From contig JARHVA010006310.1 of assembly GCA_037957365.1 (NCBI GenBank), positions 820,001 to 884,000 on the forward strand: DNA of 64,000 nucleotides. Direction: 5' to 3'. The position numbers were made by a program, and so were the translations under genes. The DNA comes from Torreya grandis. Taxonomy: Eukaryota; Streptophyta; Pinopsida; Cupressales; Taxaceae. The stretch's first letter is position 1. Each line of letters opens with the position of its first letter. Below the pieces are notes generated by a model, which saw only the letters and a list, made by a program, of their open reading frames with translations, made no database searches and was not told the DNA's origin. Shown piece by piece: positions 10,380 to 23,215 of this stretch.

Positions 10380-10816
10380 TATATGACTATGAAAATGAGG
10401 AATAACAAATCTCAAAGGGGTAATTATTGGCAAAGCTTTATCAACAACAAAAGTGGATATTTCATTTGGCAATGGAGATCTAACTTTAGTAGGAGGAAAT
10501 CTCTTGGTTCATTAGAGGCGAGATGGTGAAGGAAATAGATCAAAATTACTTTGTTGTACCAAATCAAATAGAGGGTCAATAATACCTTTAGCCCTTTGGC
10601 TTCGTGTATACCTTGAATCTACCAGATTTTGAAACAAAAATGGAAAAGAATTGACCTTGCTTTAGTTTGAAGCTTGAGGCTTTTAACTGCATGTTCTTTC
10701 TCTGTTAGTGTGGAGATGAATGGTATCTATAATGGATAATGGTAGAGACTGATTTCATCTAAAACTTGAGCTTTTAGAATGCACATAACTATATCCCCAG
10801 CGGAGTCGCAAAAAAT
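10380..10816 (-). other. G1 leader and primer-binding-like site
   Basis: Non-coding stretch between right LTR and gag. On the minus strand TTGCGACTCCGCTGGGGATA begins five bases inside the LTR (10802-10811 for the first ten bases), which resembles the TGGCGACTCC-type primer-binding sites of plant gypsy elements with one base changed. The tRNA cannot be named with certainty. Confidence 0.7.
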
Positions 10817-11593
10817 TGTTGATTGATTATTTTGTTGATCAGTGTACTGATGAATAAAATAGGTCTGATTAGCCAAAGTAGAAAGATTGGTCATCCAAAT
10901 GTGTAGGTTTACCTCATCAAAAGTGGACTAATCTCTCCTCTCATCAATGGGAGGTTCCTTATATATATGCTTATAAATAGAAAATAATACTCAAGGGTAG
11001 GATAAACCATCCATCTCTCTTTCTTCAGAGATGATGTGTGCAAATAAAAGGAAAAATATCAAGGGAAATAATAGAAAGAACTCCTCTTCTTTCAAAAGTA
11101 CTATTCATCAAACCACAAGAATACTCCTAGTAGTAATTGTAAAATGTAGCCAAGGTCATAGTAACCAACAAATTTAGATGTAGCACAAAGTCTCCACCTG
11201 AATTTCCCAAGAGTGAGATACGAAGGACAATGAGGACACAAAGTCATCCCAAGGTCCTTTACATAGAAATAAAAAGAAAACACACTAAAGGTAATTATGG
11301 GGGCACAAAGTCTCTCCATAGTTGACTTCAAGACACCTTCCTGACTACTTTCACTAATTTTGCTTGTTGAATTAAAGGAATAGAAAATATATTAAGGAAA
11401 AATACATAAGAATAGTTTCCCCAACAATAAAGATATCACAGCACAAAGTCTGAAAAGTCACTTGCTTTCTTAGTCCAATAGCAAAATATGATAAAAAATC
11501 TAAGCTCAAAGTCTCAATAATGTCTTTCAATTTGGGCAGAGTTTTGTTTCTGATTGTCAGAGAGAGATACGTTTCCACTAACAAGAGAGTCCC

Positions 11594-11600
11594 TTATATA
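11594..11600 (-). promoter_or_regulatory. Putative LTR TATA box, right LTR
   Basis: The minus strand reads GGCTATATAAGGGACTC, identical in core to the middle-LTR copy. As the promoter of the 5' LTR it would have driven G1 genomic RNA. Confidence 0.55.
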
Positions 11601-12854
11601 GCCTCTTCAAGAAGGACTTGGGAATAGTAACACGTCATGTTGCATTGAATGTTTTTAATAAGATAGGATAGAATTTAGTGGCATTTACCCATTTGATTTT
11701 CTCAATGTAGATAAATGGGTCACGCTATTAAAAGTTTGCATCTTTCAATATCCACTTGGCAGTCTACTTCTAAATACATATTTGATGTACAAATGTTTCT
11801 GATCCTTACTCATCGTTCCTCCTTTTTTGGTTAATTGAATTGGGTCCTTGATTCAATTTGATGCTCTATTCCTTAGTCACTTCCTACTGATCTTAGCCTT
11901 AAAGATTTTAAATGCATTTGGGTCCATAGATTAAAACAACAAGGCTCAATGGCTATTTCATTATCGCAACTTTGACATCTATGGGCATGTCACTTTCCTT
12001 GACAATTCCTTCAGCTTTGTCATTTGAGCTTTCCTAGAGGGGACTTGCCCTTCAGGGCCTTGAGAAATAGTCTGCTTTGGGTAGGGAAGATCCCCCTGCA
12101 AGGGTATCTACCCTTCAGGCGGTCTTCAGATGGCTTTCGGGCTTCTTTCTTCTAGTGGGTCGCTAAGTTGTTTGGCTCTTTTTTAAGGCTTTTCAAAATC
12201 AACGTCTATTTTATGAACCTTGAAATTGATGTTCATTCACCCGTCACTATATTTAGATTTCCAATGGCTAGTTCATCGTTATTGACTTTGACGTCTTCGA
12301 GCACGTCATCCCTTGGACTTTCTTCGGCTTTCTCTTGATTCGAGCTTTTTGGTTACTTGCTTCCTTTAGGTTTCTTGTTTTTCATCCTTCTGAAGGGAAG
12401 GTGACCCTTTATATTTGGGGAAGTGTCCTTTAATTTGGTAGCTGAGAGTCCCCCATAAGGGCACCTGCCCTTTGGGGTCTTTCAGTGGCCTTTTGTCTTC
12501 GAAATCCTTCGGAGCTTTCTCATTTACTTTTTTTACAGACATTTTCCCACAGACATTTTACTGCAAAATTTTTCTGCGGACATTTTCTCATGGACAAAAA
12601 GTCCTCAAGAATTATTTTGGCTACTTTGTCTTTGGCCTTTAGAAATTCTTTCAAGATTTCCTCCCATAGCTTCTCTAAATTTCTTTAGACTTTTTGTCTG
12701 AAGGAATTCCTTCAGACAAGAGTTTGAAAGAATTGTTTCTTTCCTTAGTCTTTTTTCTGAAGGAAATCCCTTTGTCTTTTGATATTTTCAATTGGTCCAT
12801 GTGCCTCCTTCCTTCTCTCCACAAGGGCATTTGATCCTTTGGCTTTGGGGCAAC

Positions 12855-13565
12855 CCTTTGAACCTACCAGTTGAACCAACCGATTGAAACAACTTTGGTT
12901 CAATGGTTAAATGGTTCATTGTCTTTGATTCCATTGATCGCTTGAAACAAGCATCGTTGAACACGTTGAACCTTAAACATTGAACCATTGAACCTTTGAA
13001 CTAAATTGGTTCAATGGTTCAACGGTTCAATGGTTCATTCCCTGAAAATGACTAAGTTTCAAAAACTTGTTCTTTTGATTGAACCTGCCTGTAGAAGCTT
13101 TTAAACCTACTGAACCATTGATTCATCACTTCCTTGTTCTTTATAATATCTTTGATCTTCATTGTACTGGTTGAACCTTTAAACCACTGAACTCGTTGAA
13201 CCCTTTGGTTCAAGGTTCAATGGTTCAATCGGTTCATTTTATTTGTTTGGCTAAGTCCTTTTGATCTTTTTTGAACCAAATGCATTGAACCATTTGGTCA
13301 TTGAACTTGTTAAACCGAAGTGGTTCAATGGTTCAACAGTTTAATGGTTCAAGCCTTCTTCTCTTTGATAAGAGTTTTGAAGCTGTTGAACCTTGAAGTG
13401 GTTGAACTTTGAACCTTGAACTAACGCACTTAACTCTTGCTACTGATGTTGAACCTTTGAACCTGTTGAACCCATTGAACCAAAATGGTTCAAGGTTCAA
13501 TGATTCAATCCTTGATTAGAATCTTGCTGATAAACTCTTTTGGTTGAACCATGTCATTGAACCAA
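12855..13565. repeat. TTGAACC/GGTTCAA repeat field in the right LTR
   Basis: Second copy of the field at 3480-4200, same organisation, with independent point changes and small indels. Confidence 0.85.
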
Positions 13566-13604
13566 CTTTGAAATTGCCTAAGTGTTGAAAGCTTGCTTCT
13601 TTCC

Positions 13605-13775
13605 TACAGAGGCTATAGAAATCAACCTATGAAGTCCGTTGAACTTGGCCTATAGAGTCTATAGATTTTCTTTTCCTACAGAGTCCATAGATTCTCTTTC
13701 TACAGAGTCCATAGATTTCTCTTCCTATGGAGTCCATAGATTCAAGCTTGCAGAGTCCATAGATTCCTGAGAAGC
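13605..13775. repeat. CATAGATTC-type tandem repeats, right LTR
   Basis: About five units sharing AGAGTCCATAGATTC, matching 4262-4395. Confidence 0.75.
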
Positions 13776-13898
13776 TTGAAATTGAGAAATCTGAATGCTC
13801 AGAACAAATTTTGAAATGTGAAGAGAGGATTTTGGTCTATAGGACCAAAATAGTTCAAATGTTGTCCCAAAAATGAGTGATATTTTTGGGGGACAACA

Positions 13899-13903
13899 AG
13901 CCT
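13899..13903. repeat. Right 5-bp target site duplication of G1 (AGCCT)
   Basis: Follows the LTR terminus ACAACA directly and matches 448-452. Confidence 0.85.
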
Positions 13904-16900
13904 ATTTTAACCTGGATATGCATGCATAGAGTAAACTAGCTTAGTTATTTTGTTTCTAATTTATTTTAATATCAATCAATAATTGTACTTTATATTTATG
14001 GCATATCTCAATATTTAAATTCATAATATTATTTATCTTAGCTTACAAATTAATTGTCCTACTATAGATCTATTTATCACCCTTGTGATTATTCATTTAT
14101 ATATTATTATCCCTATAGTACCCTTTTACCCATTTAAAGTTAGGTTTAAACAATTCATGTGCTGATAATATCAGTGAAAGTAATAGATAACTTTCACATG
14201 GGTTAGAATAATCATAAATTTCACACAATTTTAGAAAAGATCTCACCTTGATGGAATACAAACCATATGATATCCAATTTTCATCACCAATCCATGAGGT
14301 AGTATATATCAATGAAAACACCAACTAATGCATAGAACATAATATTAGTCATATTATTAGCAACCTAGATGAATATCTAACCCTACGTAACATTAGAAAA
14401 CCTAGCTCAAATATTAAACATGGTTATCATATCCAGGTGAAAGCAAACATTTCTTCATAAGAGGTAGCACACAATAAAACACTTTATTCTCCTTCATGGA
14501 TAAATGTGGTACATAAAGAGGAACATAATTTAAGAAAACATGCATCATACATGGGTAATCTCAATATCTAAATAATAATCCATTATTACAATAAAGGAAT
14601 ATCGTAAACCAAACATCCACAAGGGAAATCACAATAGTATGTCATATAATAACCATATCATATAAACCAAATATCCATCACATGTGGGAATTTAAAATAG
14701 TCATAAAATAGTCGATCATTACAATAGCCATTTCATTTAAATCAAACATCCATCACACATGGGAATTTATAATAGTCAAGAAATAGTGTATCATTGTAAT
14801 AATCATTTAATATAAAACAAACATCCATCACATAAGGAAAATTTCAATAGTCCATCATTGCAATAACAATTTAATATAAAGTAAGCATACATCACACATG
14901 AGAATTTGAAATAGTTAATCACTATTCCATCATTGAATTAACCATTTAATATAAAGCATACATCCATAACACATATGGGAATTTACCATAATCAATAAAA
15001 ATAAATTTTACATATTTGAAACTATTAAACATCATAAAGGAAACATCCACATTATTTATTTGTAATCAAAAGTGTCACCTAGTATTTTATATTGATTGTA
15101 TCAGCCAATCACAGTCCATAATTGCTCATTTACCTAAAATTTGGCATGCTTATTCCCATTAAAAAAATCATTTTAATCATCAAAAGCAATAGTACATGGA
15201 ATACACACCCTTATAATTATCATGAATAATCAATTGGTGGCCCAACATATTATCATATATTAAATACACAATCATAAAAATTGTCATTCATTTGATTATT
15301 GCCTACATATGCACAATTAAGATTAGTTTTTAGTTAAATTTACAATACATTAAACATACACATAATAACACACATAAACAATGATAATAGCATACACATA
15401 ACAACATACAATATTATACACAATCAACATAATAGTATATAGAATCAGTATATATATGATGGTATAGATAATCAACATATACAAAACAATATACACAAAG
15501 GTAGAGCATGCACAAAAATAGCATACAACACCATGATCATATCAATTTACATGATGGTGAAAAATATTTTCATTCTTAATTATCAATTAATACACATTCA
15601 TATCAACAAAAATAATTTTAAATGATTGACCCATTAGCATGGGTAGTGAAAGCACACATAAACAATGCTCTACCATGCAATATATAAGTGTGTTCACATT
15701 AATTTGTTATATTAAATCGATATTATTGATATATAATATTTCATTCTCCAAGCATGAAGATACTCATGCCTAATTAGTTTTAGCCGAGGCTATGTTTAAA
15801 TAAAATAAGTATGCTCTTAAATGTTCAGTTGAAATAAATATTTATTTGCCTACTTTTTATAATGATTGAGATGATCCATATATTATCTCATAAATATTTG
15901 TTATCATCCATTTCATCTTATAATGTTTAAGTATATATTTGATAATTATTTTCCACACTAAAAAACCAACCCATTTAGGATTGAGTTGAAGATAACATAA
16001 TAATTGACTAATCAATAACATGATACACCATGTATTATAGCTTATCAAGAACATTATTACCAAGAAAAGTGACATAAATTGTACCTTCTAATTTAATTCA
16101 ATACCTTACTAATTTACTTGAATTTTAAAATTAGTATATTACCACACCAAAACTCTTCTTATTTCCACAACAATAAAGTCATCACCCATCTCTAAATGGG
16201 GAATAATTACTATAAAACCACAACTTTGTCAAGATGTAGTTATTTCTCCTAAGATCAATACAGAGTTGACTAGGGTAGAGAAATGTGACAAAATAAAATT
16301 GTTCATCCACATTTTCCATAAATAAATTGTCTTGTGCCCAATCCATCACTCACATAGGCTACCAAGCATTGGGATTAATCACATCAAGATCACAGTCAAT
16401 AAAAATGAATCAAGATAAAAAATCACAAGAAGGAATTGAAATACAATTAATAAAATGTAATTAAGTCAATAAAAATTGAAATTGAAACAACATGAAATCA
16501 ATAAAAATATCCAATGCTAAAAAATACTATAGCAAGAACAGGTTCCTCAAAATGAGTAGGAGATTGAGATTTAGGTGTTGTCAAATCATGTAAAACATGC
16601 ACAATGATTAATATATTTGCATATAATGTATACATTTCTCTCCAAGGGAGATAATATCCCCTCAAAACACCATTTTGGGTCTTAACCACCTCTCACACTT
16701 CCTAGCAGAGGCCTCTAAGATACATACCAATAATTTCAATAAATCTAATGGAACTAATGAACACAAAATTCTATTCTTTCTTATTATTCAACCATCCTAA
16801 ATAAATCAAAGAGGAAATTAAATAAAAGCAAGATGAAAATTCTCATAAATTAAATAAAATATTTCACCCACTTTTTTGCAATATGCATAAATCCACAAAG

Positions 16901-18640
16901 TAAATTTCTATTAAATCAAATTAGATCCAAATATCAAAGGATTAAATCTCATCCTTTAATCAATGAAATAAAATAATATGCAGTAATAATGGAAAATAAT
17001 AAAATTTTATGTAGCTAAGATACTAATCAAAAGAAAGATAACTTGGGCACCACTCCCTACACAATAGTAGGATAGCAAGTTCCTTTCCTAAACTACTCTG
17101 CTATAAACTTTTTTTCCATTACTCCACCACGAATTTCCACATGTTACATTTTTGGGGAATTTGTAACAACAGCTATCAATCTACCATAAAATATTGGAGA
17201 ATACCATGAAATTATATAGTTTCCAATAAAACATATAATATGTTTCTTAACCCAACTTGTGGACATAAGTGCAAAAATGATCCCATACAATCCCTTTCTT
17301 AATATTTTTCTACTTTCCAAATCATACAATTCCAATTATGACCAACTTATCAGGTTAGAGAGGCCAAATTACCATACGATCATCCAATGGACTATTTTAT
17401 TCACATATACAGGTCTCTTATCACTCATTCATGAATCAAATATATGATTTTAATTTCAAAAGAGTCTTATAAAATCAATAGAATTTAAGTATTCCTATTG
17501 TGAACTTTTATTAAAATTGTCACATAGGGGCCAAATCCTTGAGTTATTCTTATATTGTTCATAATTTCCATTTCATATTTGTATTTTATTGTGTTTGTAT
17601 AACATATAACTCATTTAGTATCTTCATTAAATGATAAAAAAATGGATGAATTAATCATTTAAGCATATGTTCCATGCATATAACCTTTGATTTAATGTAA
17701 ATATTTACCTTAAAAACTTTAAATAATATCCTAGTGCAATCAAAATTAATACAAAGGCAATCTACTAATTATTTTTTAGTATCTACATCATTGATAGTCT
17801 TATGATCAGGATGACCATCAACTTAAACTAGCTGCCCTTAGGCCTACATGGATGACTTATTCATTGACCTTGCTATCTAGGTGATGTTGTGTCCCTTCTT
17901 CTTTTGTTTGATGTTACATGGAATCATTTTTTATATTTATACCTTTGTTCAAGACATAAAACACAAGTCATGTCATTTCCATTAGATTTAGCATTATGAT
18001 GACACTTGGAAACTCTTGATCAAATCACAAGGTCATAGGGAAAAAACATATTACACATTTTAAAATCCATGACATTGCAACAAGTCAACACATGTATATA
18101 GGTGGATTTTCAAAGACCTTTTTACTGATCAATAATTTTGGGTTCAATCCACATGGAAACATGTTTTTGCCTCACAGGCCCACATACTATCTTGTTACAA
18201 TGGTTCTAGAAAAATGTTGTGAGGTTAACACATTTTTCACATGGAGCTGAGTGATGGGGTCACACTCCTTAGAACAAAAAAAAAATTGAGGTCAATCCAC
18301 ATGGTAGCTCATAATTCATTCATAATCCCACAAAATACTCCATGTATATTTACTATTGCATTTGACACATGGAAAACTCTAATTGCATAGTAACCCCATA
18401 GGCCTGAGCTTTACACCAGCTTACCTTGCAACTTGTTAGTGTGCATGTATGTAAATTCATGAAACACAGAATGAAATATCCAAATAAACTCACACCTTAA
18501 ATTTTAATAAGTTATGCCATGATGTGATGATTATGTATGCCAAACTTGGTTGATTGTGCATAATTCATGACTTATCATAAAGTTATGAAAATGCACCAAG
18601 TATCATTTAATGACCAAGTCTAACTTTATGCCCTTTGAGA
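13904..18640. other. AT-rich non-coding region
   Basis: No conserved protein motif on either strand; open stretches are short (under 90 codons) and look random. The only organised structure I see is the ~75-bp tandem repeat at 14595-15000. It may be eroded transposon or LTR sequence. Confidence 0.5.
14595..15000. repeat. ~75-bp minisatellite, about five units
   Basis: Units begin near 14651, 14725, 14801, 14865 and 14940 and share AACCATTTAATATAAA, CATCCATCACACATGGGAAT and a run like AATAGTC...CATCATTGCAAT. The unit starting at 14801 is ~11 bp shorter. A partial unit seems to lie ahead of 14651. Confidence 0.8.
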
Positions 18641-20440
18641 CATCTAATCTTTTCAAGGAAATCCTAAATGAAGCCCTCCAACATTAATAAGTACAGATAC
18701 TAAAAGAATTCACCCAAATTCTCTAACAAATCTCAATGGAAAATTTTAACTCCTCATCTGCACCCCCACATCCTTTTAGTACCCCACCACCCTTCAAGGT
18801 TTAGGTAAATTTTGATATCCCTACATTTAAAATCAAAATAAATTTTGATATAGTAAAAAATTAGTTGAATCAATTATCTTCTTATTTTTCTGTAAATAAA
18901 TTCATTGATAAATAAAAGATCACTTTTACTCTTTTGAAAGCATCATTACTTGTCAAAATTTGGTGGGAAGTGTACAAGAATAATTTTAGTATGGATGATA
19001 TTTTCCTTGAGATGGAACCTACCTGAGATGATTTCATAAAAGCTATAAAGGAAGAATACTACCCCATTGGAGCATATGATGATCTGTATATAGAGTGGCA
19101 AGTGGTAAGAAATAGTCTGTTCAAGATTACACTGACATTTTTCATTCTCTATTTGTGAAATTAGGCATCTAAAAAAGAGAAACATAAGGTTCTCAAATAT
19201 CATGGTGGACTACAATGGTATATATGGGGGGAGATAGAACTCTTCAATTTGGAAACCCTCAGTGGTGCATACAAGTTCATTGTAAAGATTGAGTAGAAGC
19301 ATGGAAGAATGAATATGAAGAGTCAGCCTTCAAAATAGAAAAGTGATAAATAAGGTCAAACACGAGGCCAAAATTAGAATAAAAAGGAAGAGGAGACTAA
19401 TAAATAGTGTGATTGCCATAAATCTGCAACACACTTTAAAGAAGAATCTCGAGCCATCAAGTCCCTATTTTCTGAGTCATAATCTTCAACATCTACTACT
19501 CTGCCTCATACACACCTTATATTCGAAGAGGATAAAAAAGATATTGTAGATGATGAGCCTGATGCCATCATTGCTTCATCATAGACCCAAGAGGAGAGGT
19601 TAGATGACAAGGAAAATTTGTTTCACTTTAATTTATGGGTGAAAGGTAAGTCTCTACATTTCATTCTTGATAGTGGGAGTCAAAAGAATTTAATATTTAC
19701 TAATGTTTTAAAAAGCCTAAATTTATCCATGAAGCCTCACCTAAAGCCATAAAATATTAGATGGTTGAGTCTAGGGACAAACCTCTATGTCACCCACCAA
19801 TGTCTTCTCTTATATGCAATAAAACTTTTTCAAGATGAGCTCTTATTTGATGTGGTCAATCTGGATGTTTGTAACGTACTCTTTGGTCAGTTATTCATGT
19901 ATGATCGGCATGAAATATATGAATCAAGAACTTAAAGGATAACCCTTACTTTTTGAACATGATGCTATAGGGTACCAAAGGTACCACCTTCTACATCTAT
20001 CTCTCTGATTAGTGCCAAGAAATTCATTCTCATGGTGGTTAAGCCATAAAAATCTAAAAAGGGTGATGTTACAACCTTGACTACACAAAAAAAATAAGAA
20101 TAGAAGTAAATAGATACCAAGCTGAAGAATTGCACAACCTTTTATCCATAGATTGATGGTCATATAGAAATGGTAAATAATTAGGTCCTACATAACTCCA
20201 TAAAGCACAGTCCATTCCAAGTATGTATCAAGAATCAAATCAAAACACAACTGCCATACTTGATGAAAATTTTTGGTAAAATGGAGATCATTGCTTCTCA
20301 AGGAGGGAGGAATGATCTAAGCAACATTTTAGGTGATAATTTAGGTGACATTTCTACCTCAATTGATGGTATAACTTCTGGGAGCCATAACTTTTGCATC
20401 ATAACTTTGTTTGACTCCCCGTTTGAACTATTGAAAAGTT
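18640..20440 (+). pseudogene. Array unit 1: gag-protease-integrase scrap
   Basis: The gag part (about 18790-19420) reads FDIPTF, FTLLKASLLVKIWWEVYK, FSMDDIFLEMEPT, FIKAIKEEYYPIGAYDDLYI and HKVLKYHGGLQWYIWGEIEL, then a Lys-rich segment. Protease (about 19610-19930) has LFHFNLWVKGKSLHFILDSG with SQKNL after it, the DSG active site, and a chromovirus-like tail VCNVLFGQLFMYDRHEIYES. After SLISAKKF the sequence jumps to an integrase remnant (20130-20240) resembling HPQTDGQTEMVN followed by LHNSIKHSPFQVC. RT, RNase H and the integrase core are absent. Stops and frame changes occur throughout. Confidence 0.8.
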
Positions 20441-20855
20441 AAGAATGAGAACACTATGAAATAGCATAGAGATATAATTGGTGGGTTTTAAATATTAAAA
20501 ATAAAATAAAAGTAACCCAAATTTTAATTTTAGTAATGTAGTCTAAAAACAATAAGTTTCTAAAAATAGTAATTTCTTAAATTTTGTATTATTGTGAATC
20601 GTGAAAGTCAAACCACTTAATCTCCTTTGAGATTGGTGACCTTACACATCCTCTTACTACATTAAAAATGTATATAAATTAATATTTATCTCAAAAAATA
20701 AATTAGATATCTCTTCTCAAAGATAGACATATGTTGTATCTACAATTTTGAGCAATAAAACATCTCTTATCAAAGATATCATTATTATAATTGTGTTATT
20801 CTTATTTCTTAAATTATCTTTCAACTAAAACTTCTGAGTTTTAGATTATTGGTAT
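20441..20855 (+). repeat. LTR-like spacer after array unit 1
   Basis: AT-rich stretch repeated after units 2 and 3, sharing TAGTAATTTCTTAAATTTTG, ATATGTTGTATCTACAATTT and a polyadenylation-like AATAAAAC. It ends at TTTTAGATTAT, followed by TGGTATCAG, a primer-binding-like site. The exact start is uncertain. Confidence 0.65.
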
Positions 20856-22825
20856 CAGTGTGATTTGTCTTGAGAGTGTATGAACTTGAGGATGAGGTCA
20901 GGCTACAAGAAGCTTGGGTAGAAAATGATAGATCTTCTAAACTATCCACCTATTCATTTCAAATGACTTCAAATTGTTGACAATACCAAGACATCTTATC
21001 CTTTCAAGAAAATGGTGAATGAAGCCCTCTAATAATAGCAATCGTAGATGATACAATAATTCACCCAAATTTTCCAACAAATATTGATGGAAATTTTTGG
21101 TTCCTCATCTATACTCTTACATCTTTTCAGTGCCCTAACACCCTTCAAGGTTTTGGTAAATTTTGATATCTTTACATTTGAAAGAAAAACAATGTTGATG
21201 CAATATAAAATTGGTTGGATCAATTGTATTCCTATTTTTATGTAAATAATTTTACTGATAAAGAGAAGATCACTTTTGCTCTTTTGAAAGCATCATTACC
21301 TATTAAAAACTGGTGGGAAGTGTACAAGAAGAGATTTAGTATGGATGATATTAGCCTTGAGGTATAACCTACCTAGGATGATTTCATAGAAGCTATAAAG
21401 GAAGAATACTATCCCATTGGAACATATGATGATCTATATATAAAGTGGCAACAACTTCACCAAGGTAAGAATAGTCTATTCAGGATTACACTAACATTTT
21501 TATTATCTATCTATGAGATTGGGCATCCAAGAAAGTTAGAAACACAAGGTTCTCAAATATCGTGGTTGAATATAATGATATATACAGAGGGAGATATAAC
21601 TCTTTAATTTAGAAACCCTCTGTGAGACGTACAAGTTTAAGGTGAAGATTGAGTAGAAGCTTGGAATAATGAATATGAAGAGTCAGCCTTCAAAATGGAA
21701 AAGTGACAAAGAAGGTCAAACATGAAGCTAAAATTAGAATTAAAAGGAAGAAAAGACTGAGAAATGGTGTGATTACCATAAATCTAGAATGCACTCTAAA
21801 TAAGAATGTCGAGCCATCAAGTCCCTACTTTCTGAATCACAATCCTCAACATCTACTGCTCTGCCTCATACACACCCTATAGTCAAAGAGGATGAAGAAG
21901 AGATTGTAGATGCTAAGCCCAATGCATTCATTGCTTCATCATAGACCCATGAAGAGAGGTTAGATGATAAAAAAATTGTTTCACTCTAAGTTATGGGTGA
22001 AAGGTAATTCTCTACATTTCATTCTTGATAGTGGAAGTCAAAATAATTTAATCTCTGCTAATGTTGTAAAAATACTAAATTTGTCCATGAAGCCTCACCC
22101 AAAGATATACATTATTAGATGGTTGAGTCCAGAGAGAAACTTCTATGTCACCCACCAATGTCTTCTCTCATATGCAATAAAACTTTTCTTCTCTCATATG
22201 CAATAAAACTTTTCCAAGATTAAGTCTTATGTGATGTGGTCAATCTAGATGTTTGTGATGTACTCTTTGATCAGTCATTTATGTATGATCAACATGGCAT
22301 CTATGAATAAAAAACTTTAAGGATCACCCTCACTCTTGAAACATGACACTATAGGGTACCATAGGTACCACCTTCTATATTTATCTCCCTAATTAGTGCC
22401 AAGAAATTCATTGTCATGGTGGTCAAGCCACAAAAATTCAAAAAGTTTAATATTTCCACCCTAACTACAAAAATAATAAAACAATAGAAGCAAATAGATA
22501 ACAAATTAAAGAATTTTATGGCCTTCCATTCATAGACTGATGGTCAAATAGAAATAGTGAACAATCAAGGTCTGCATAGTTCCATAAAGCATAGTCTATT
22601 CCAAGTATGCATTGAGAATCAAATCAAAACACAAATGCCACATTTGATGAAAAATCTTGGTGTAATGGGGACCATTACTTCTCAAGAAGGGAGAAATGAT
22701 CTGAAAAAAATTTAAGGTGACAATTCAAGTGACGATCCTACCCCAATTAGTGGTAGAACTTTTGGCAGCCTTAACTTTTGCACCATAGCTCTGTTTGACT
22801 CTCTGTTTGAACCATTGGAAAGTTA
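20856..22825 (+). pseudogene. Array unit 2: leader, gag-protease-integrase scrap
   Basis: Complete unit with leader (20856-21020). Gag motifs are FTDKEKITFALLKASLPIK, NWWEVYKKRFSMDDISLEV and FIEAIKEEYYPIGTYDDLYI. Protease is recognisable from HSKLWVKGNSLHFILDSGSQ and WLSPERNFYVTHQCLLSYAI (21964-22206). A 26-bp tandem duplication (22162-22187, 22188-22213) interrupts it. The integrase scrap and the NDL...LGD tail follow as in unit 1, with the RT-RNase H region absent. Confidence 0.8.
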
Positions 22826-23215
22826 AGAATGAGGGGAACACCGTGAGATGGTACAGAGCTCTGATCAATGTATTTTTCCCCCAAAAACTAAATGAAATTA
22901 TTTCAATTTTCAATTTTATTAGTATAGTCTAAAAATAGTAATTTCTTAAATTTTGTATTGTTGTGAATCATAGAAGTCAAACCACCTAATATCCCTCGAT
23001 ATTGGTGACCTTGCACATCTTAATAATAACTTCAAAATGTGTATAAATGAAGATGTAACTTGAAAATGAAATCAGATATCTCTTCCCAGAGATAGGCATA
23101 TGTTGTATCTACAATTTTGAGTAATAAAACATCGCTTTTAGAGATAACATAATTACAATTATGTCCTTTTTTTTAATTATCTTTCAACCAAAGCTTTTGA
23201 GTTTTGGATTAGTAG
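22826..23215 (+). repeat. LTR-like spacer after array unit 2
   Basis: Homologous to 20441-20855. The purine run AATGAGGGGAAC just upstream (about 22825-22840) would suit a polypurine tract. The end reads TTTTGGATTAGTAGTATAAT, a decayed form of the unit 1 primer-binding-like junction. Confidence 0.65.

Larger units (their letters stand above)
453..13898 (-). mobile_element. Compound Ty3/gypsy LTR retrotransposon G1 (Tat-like, dual RNase H)
   Basis: Read on the minus strand the order is: right LTR (13898-10817), leader with primer-binding-like site, gag, protease, archaeal-type RNase H, reverse transcriptase, native RNase H, integrase, middle LTR (4521-1431), a second leader, the first part of a second gag, and then a terminal LTR fragment (663-453). 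Only the outermost ends are flanked by the 5-bp duplication AGCCT. The complete internal region gives an almost continuous protein reading with scattered stops, so the element is dead but well preserved. The second, archaeal-type RNase H and the large LTRs point to the Tat group of plant Ty3/gypsy elements. The unusual points are the three LTRs and the archaeal-type RNase H lying ahead of RT. The order of coding domains is clear; the lineage name is inferred. Confidence 0.88.
10817..13898 (-). repeat. Right LTR of G1 (5' LTR in element orientation, ~3.08 kb)
   Basis: Bounded by TGTTGATTG on the left and GGGGACAACA on the right, giving TGTTG...CAACA inverted ends. It holds the same internal features as the middle LTR in the same order: promoter at 11594-11600, TTGAACC field at 12855-13565, CATAGATTC cluster at 13605-13775. 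The left side abuts the leader and the right side abuts the AGCCT duplication. Confidence 0.92.

Noticed and set aside
13918..14440. Inverted CCTGGATATG pair as ends of a DNA transposon
   Set aside because: Only ten bases match, there is no target duplication and no coding content; it can be chance in 500 bp of AT-rich sequence.
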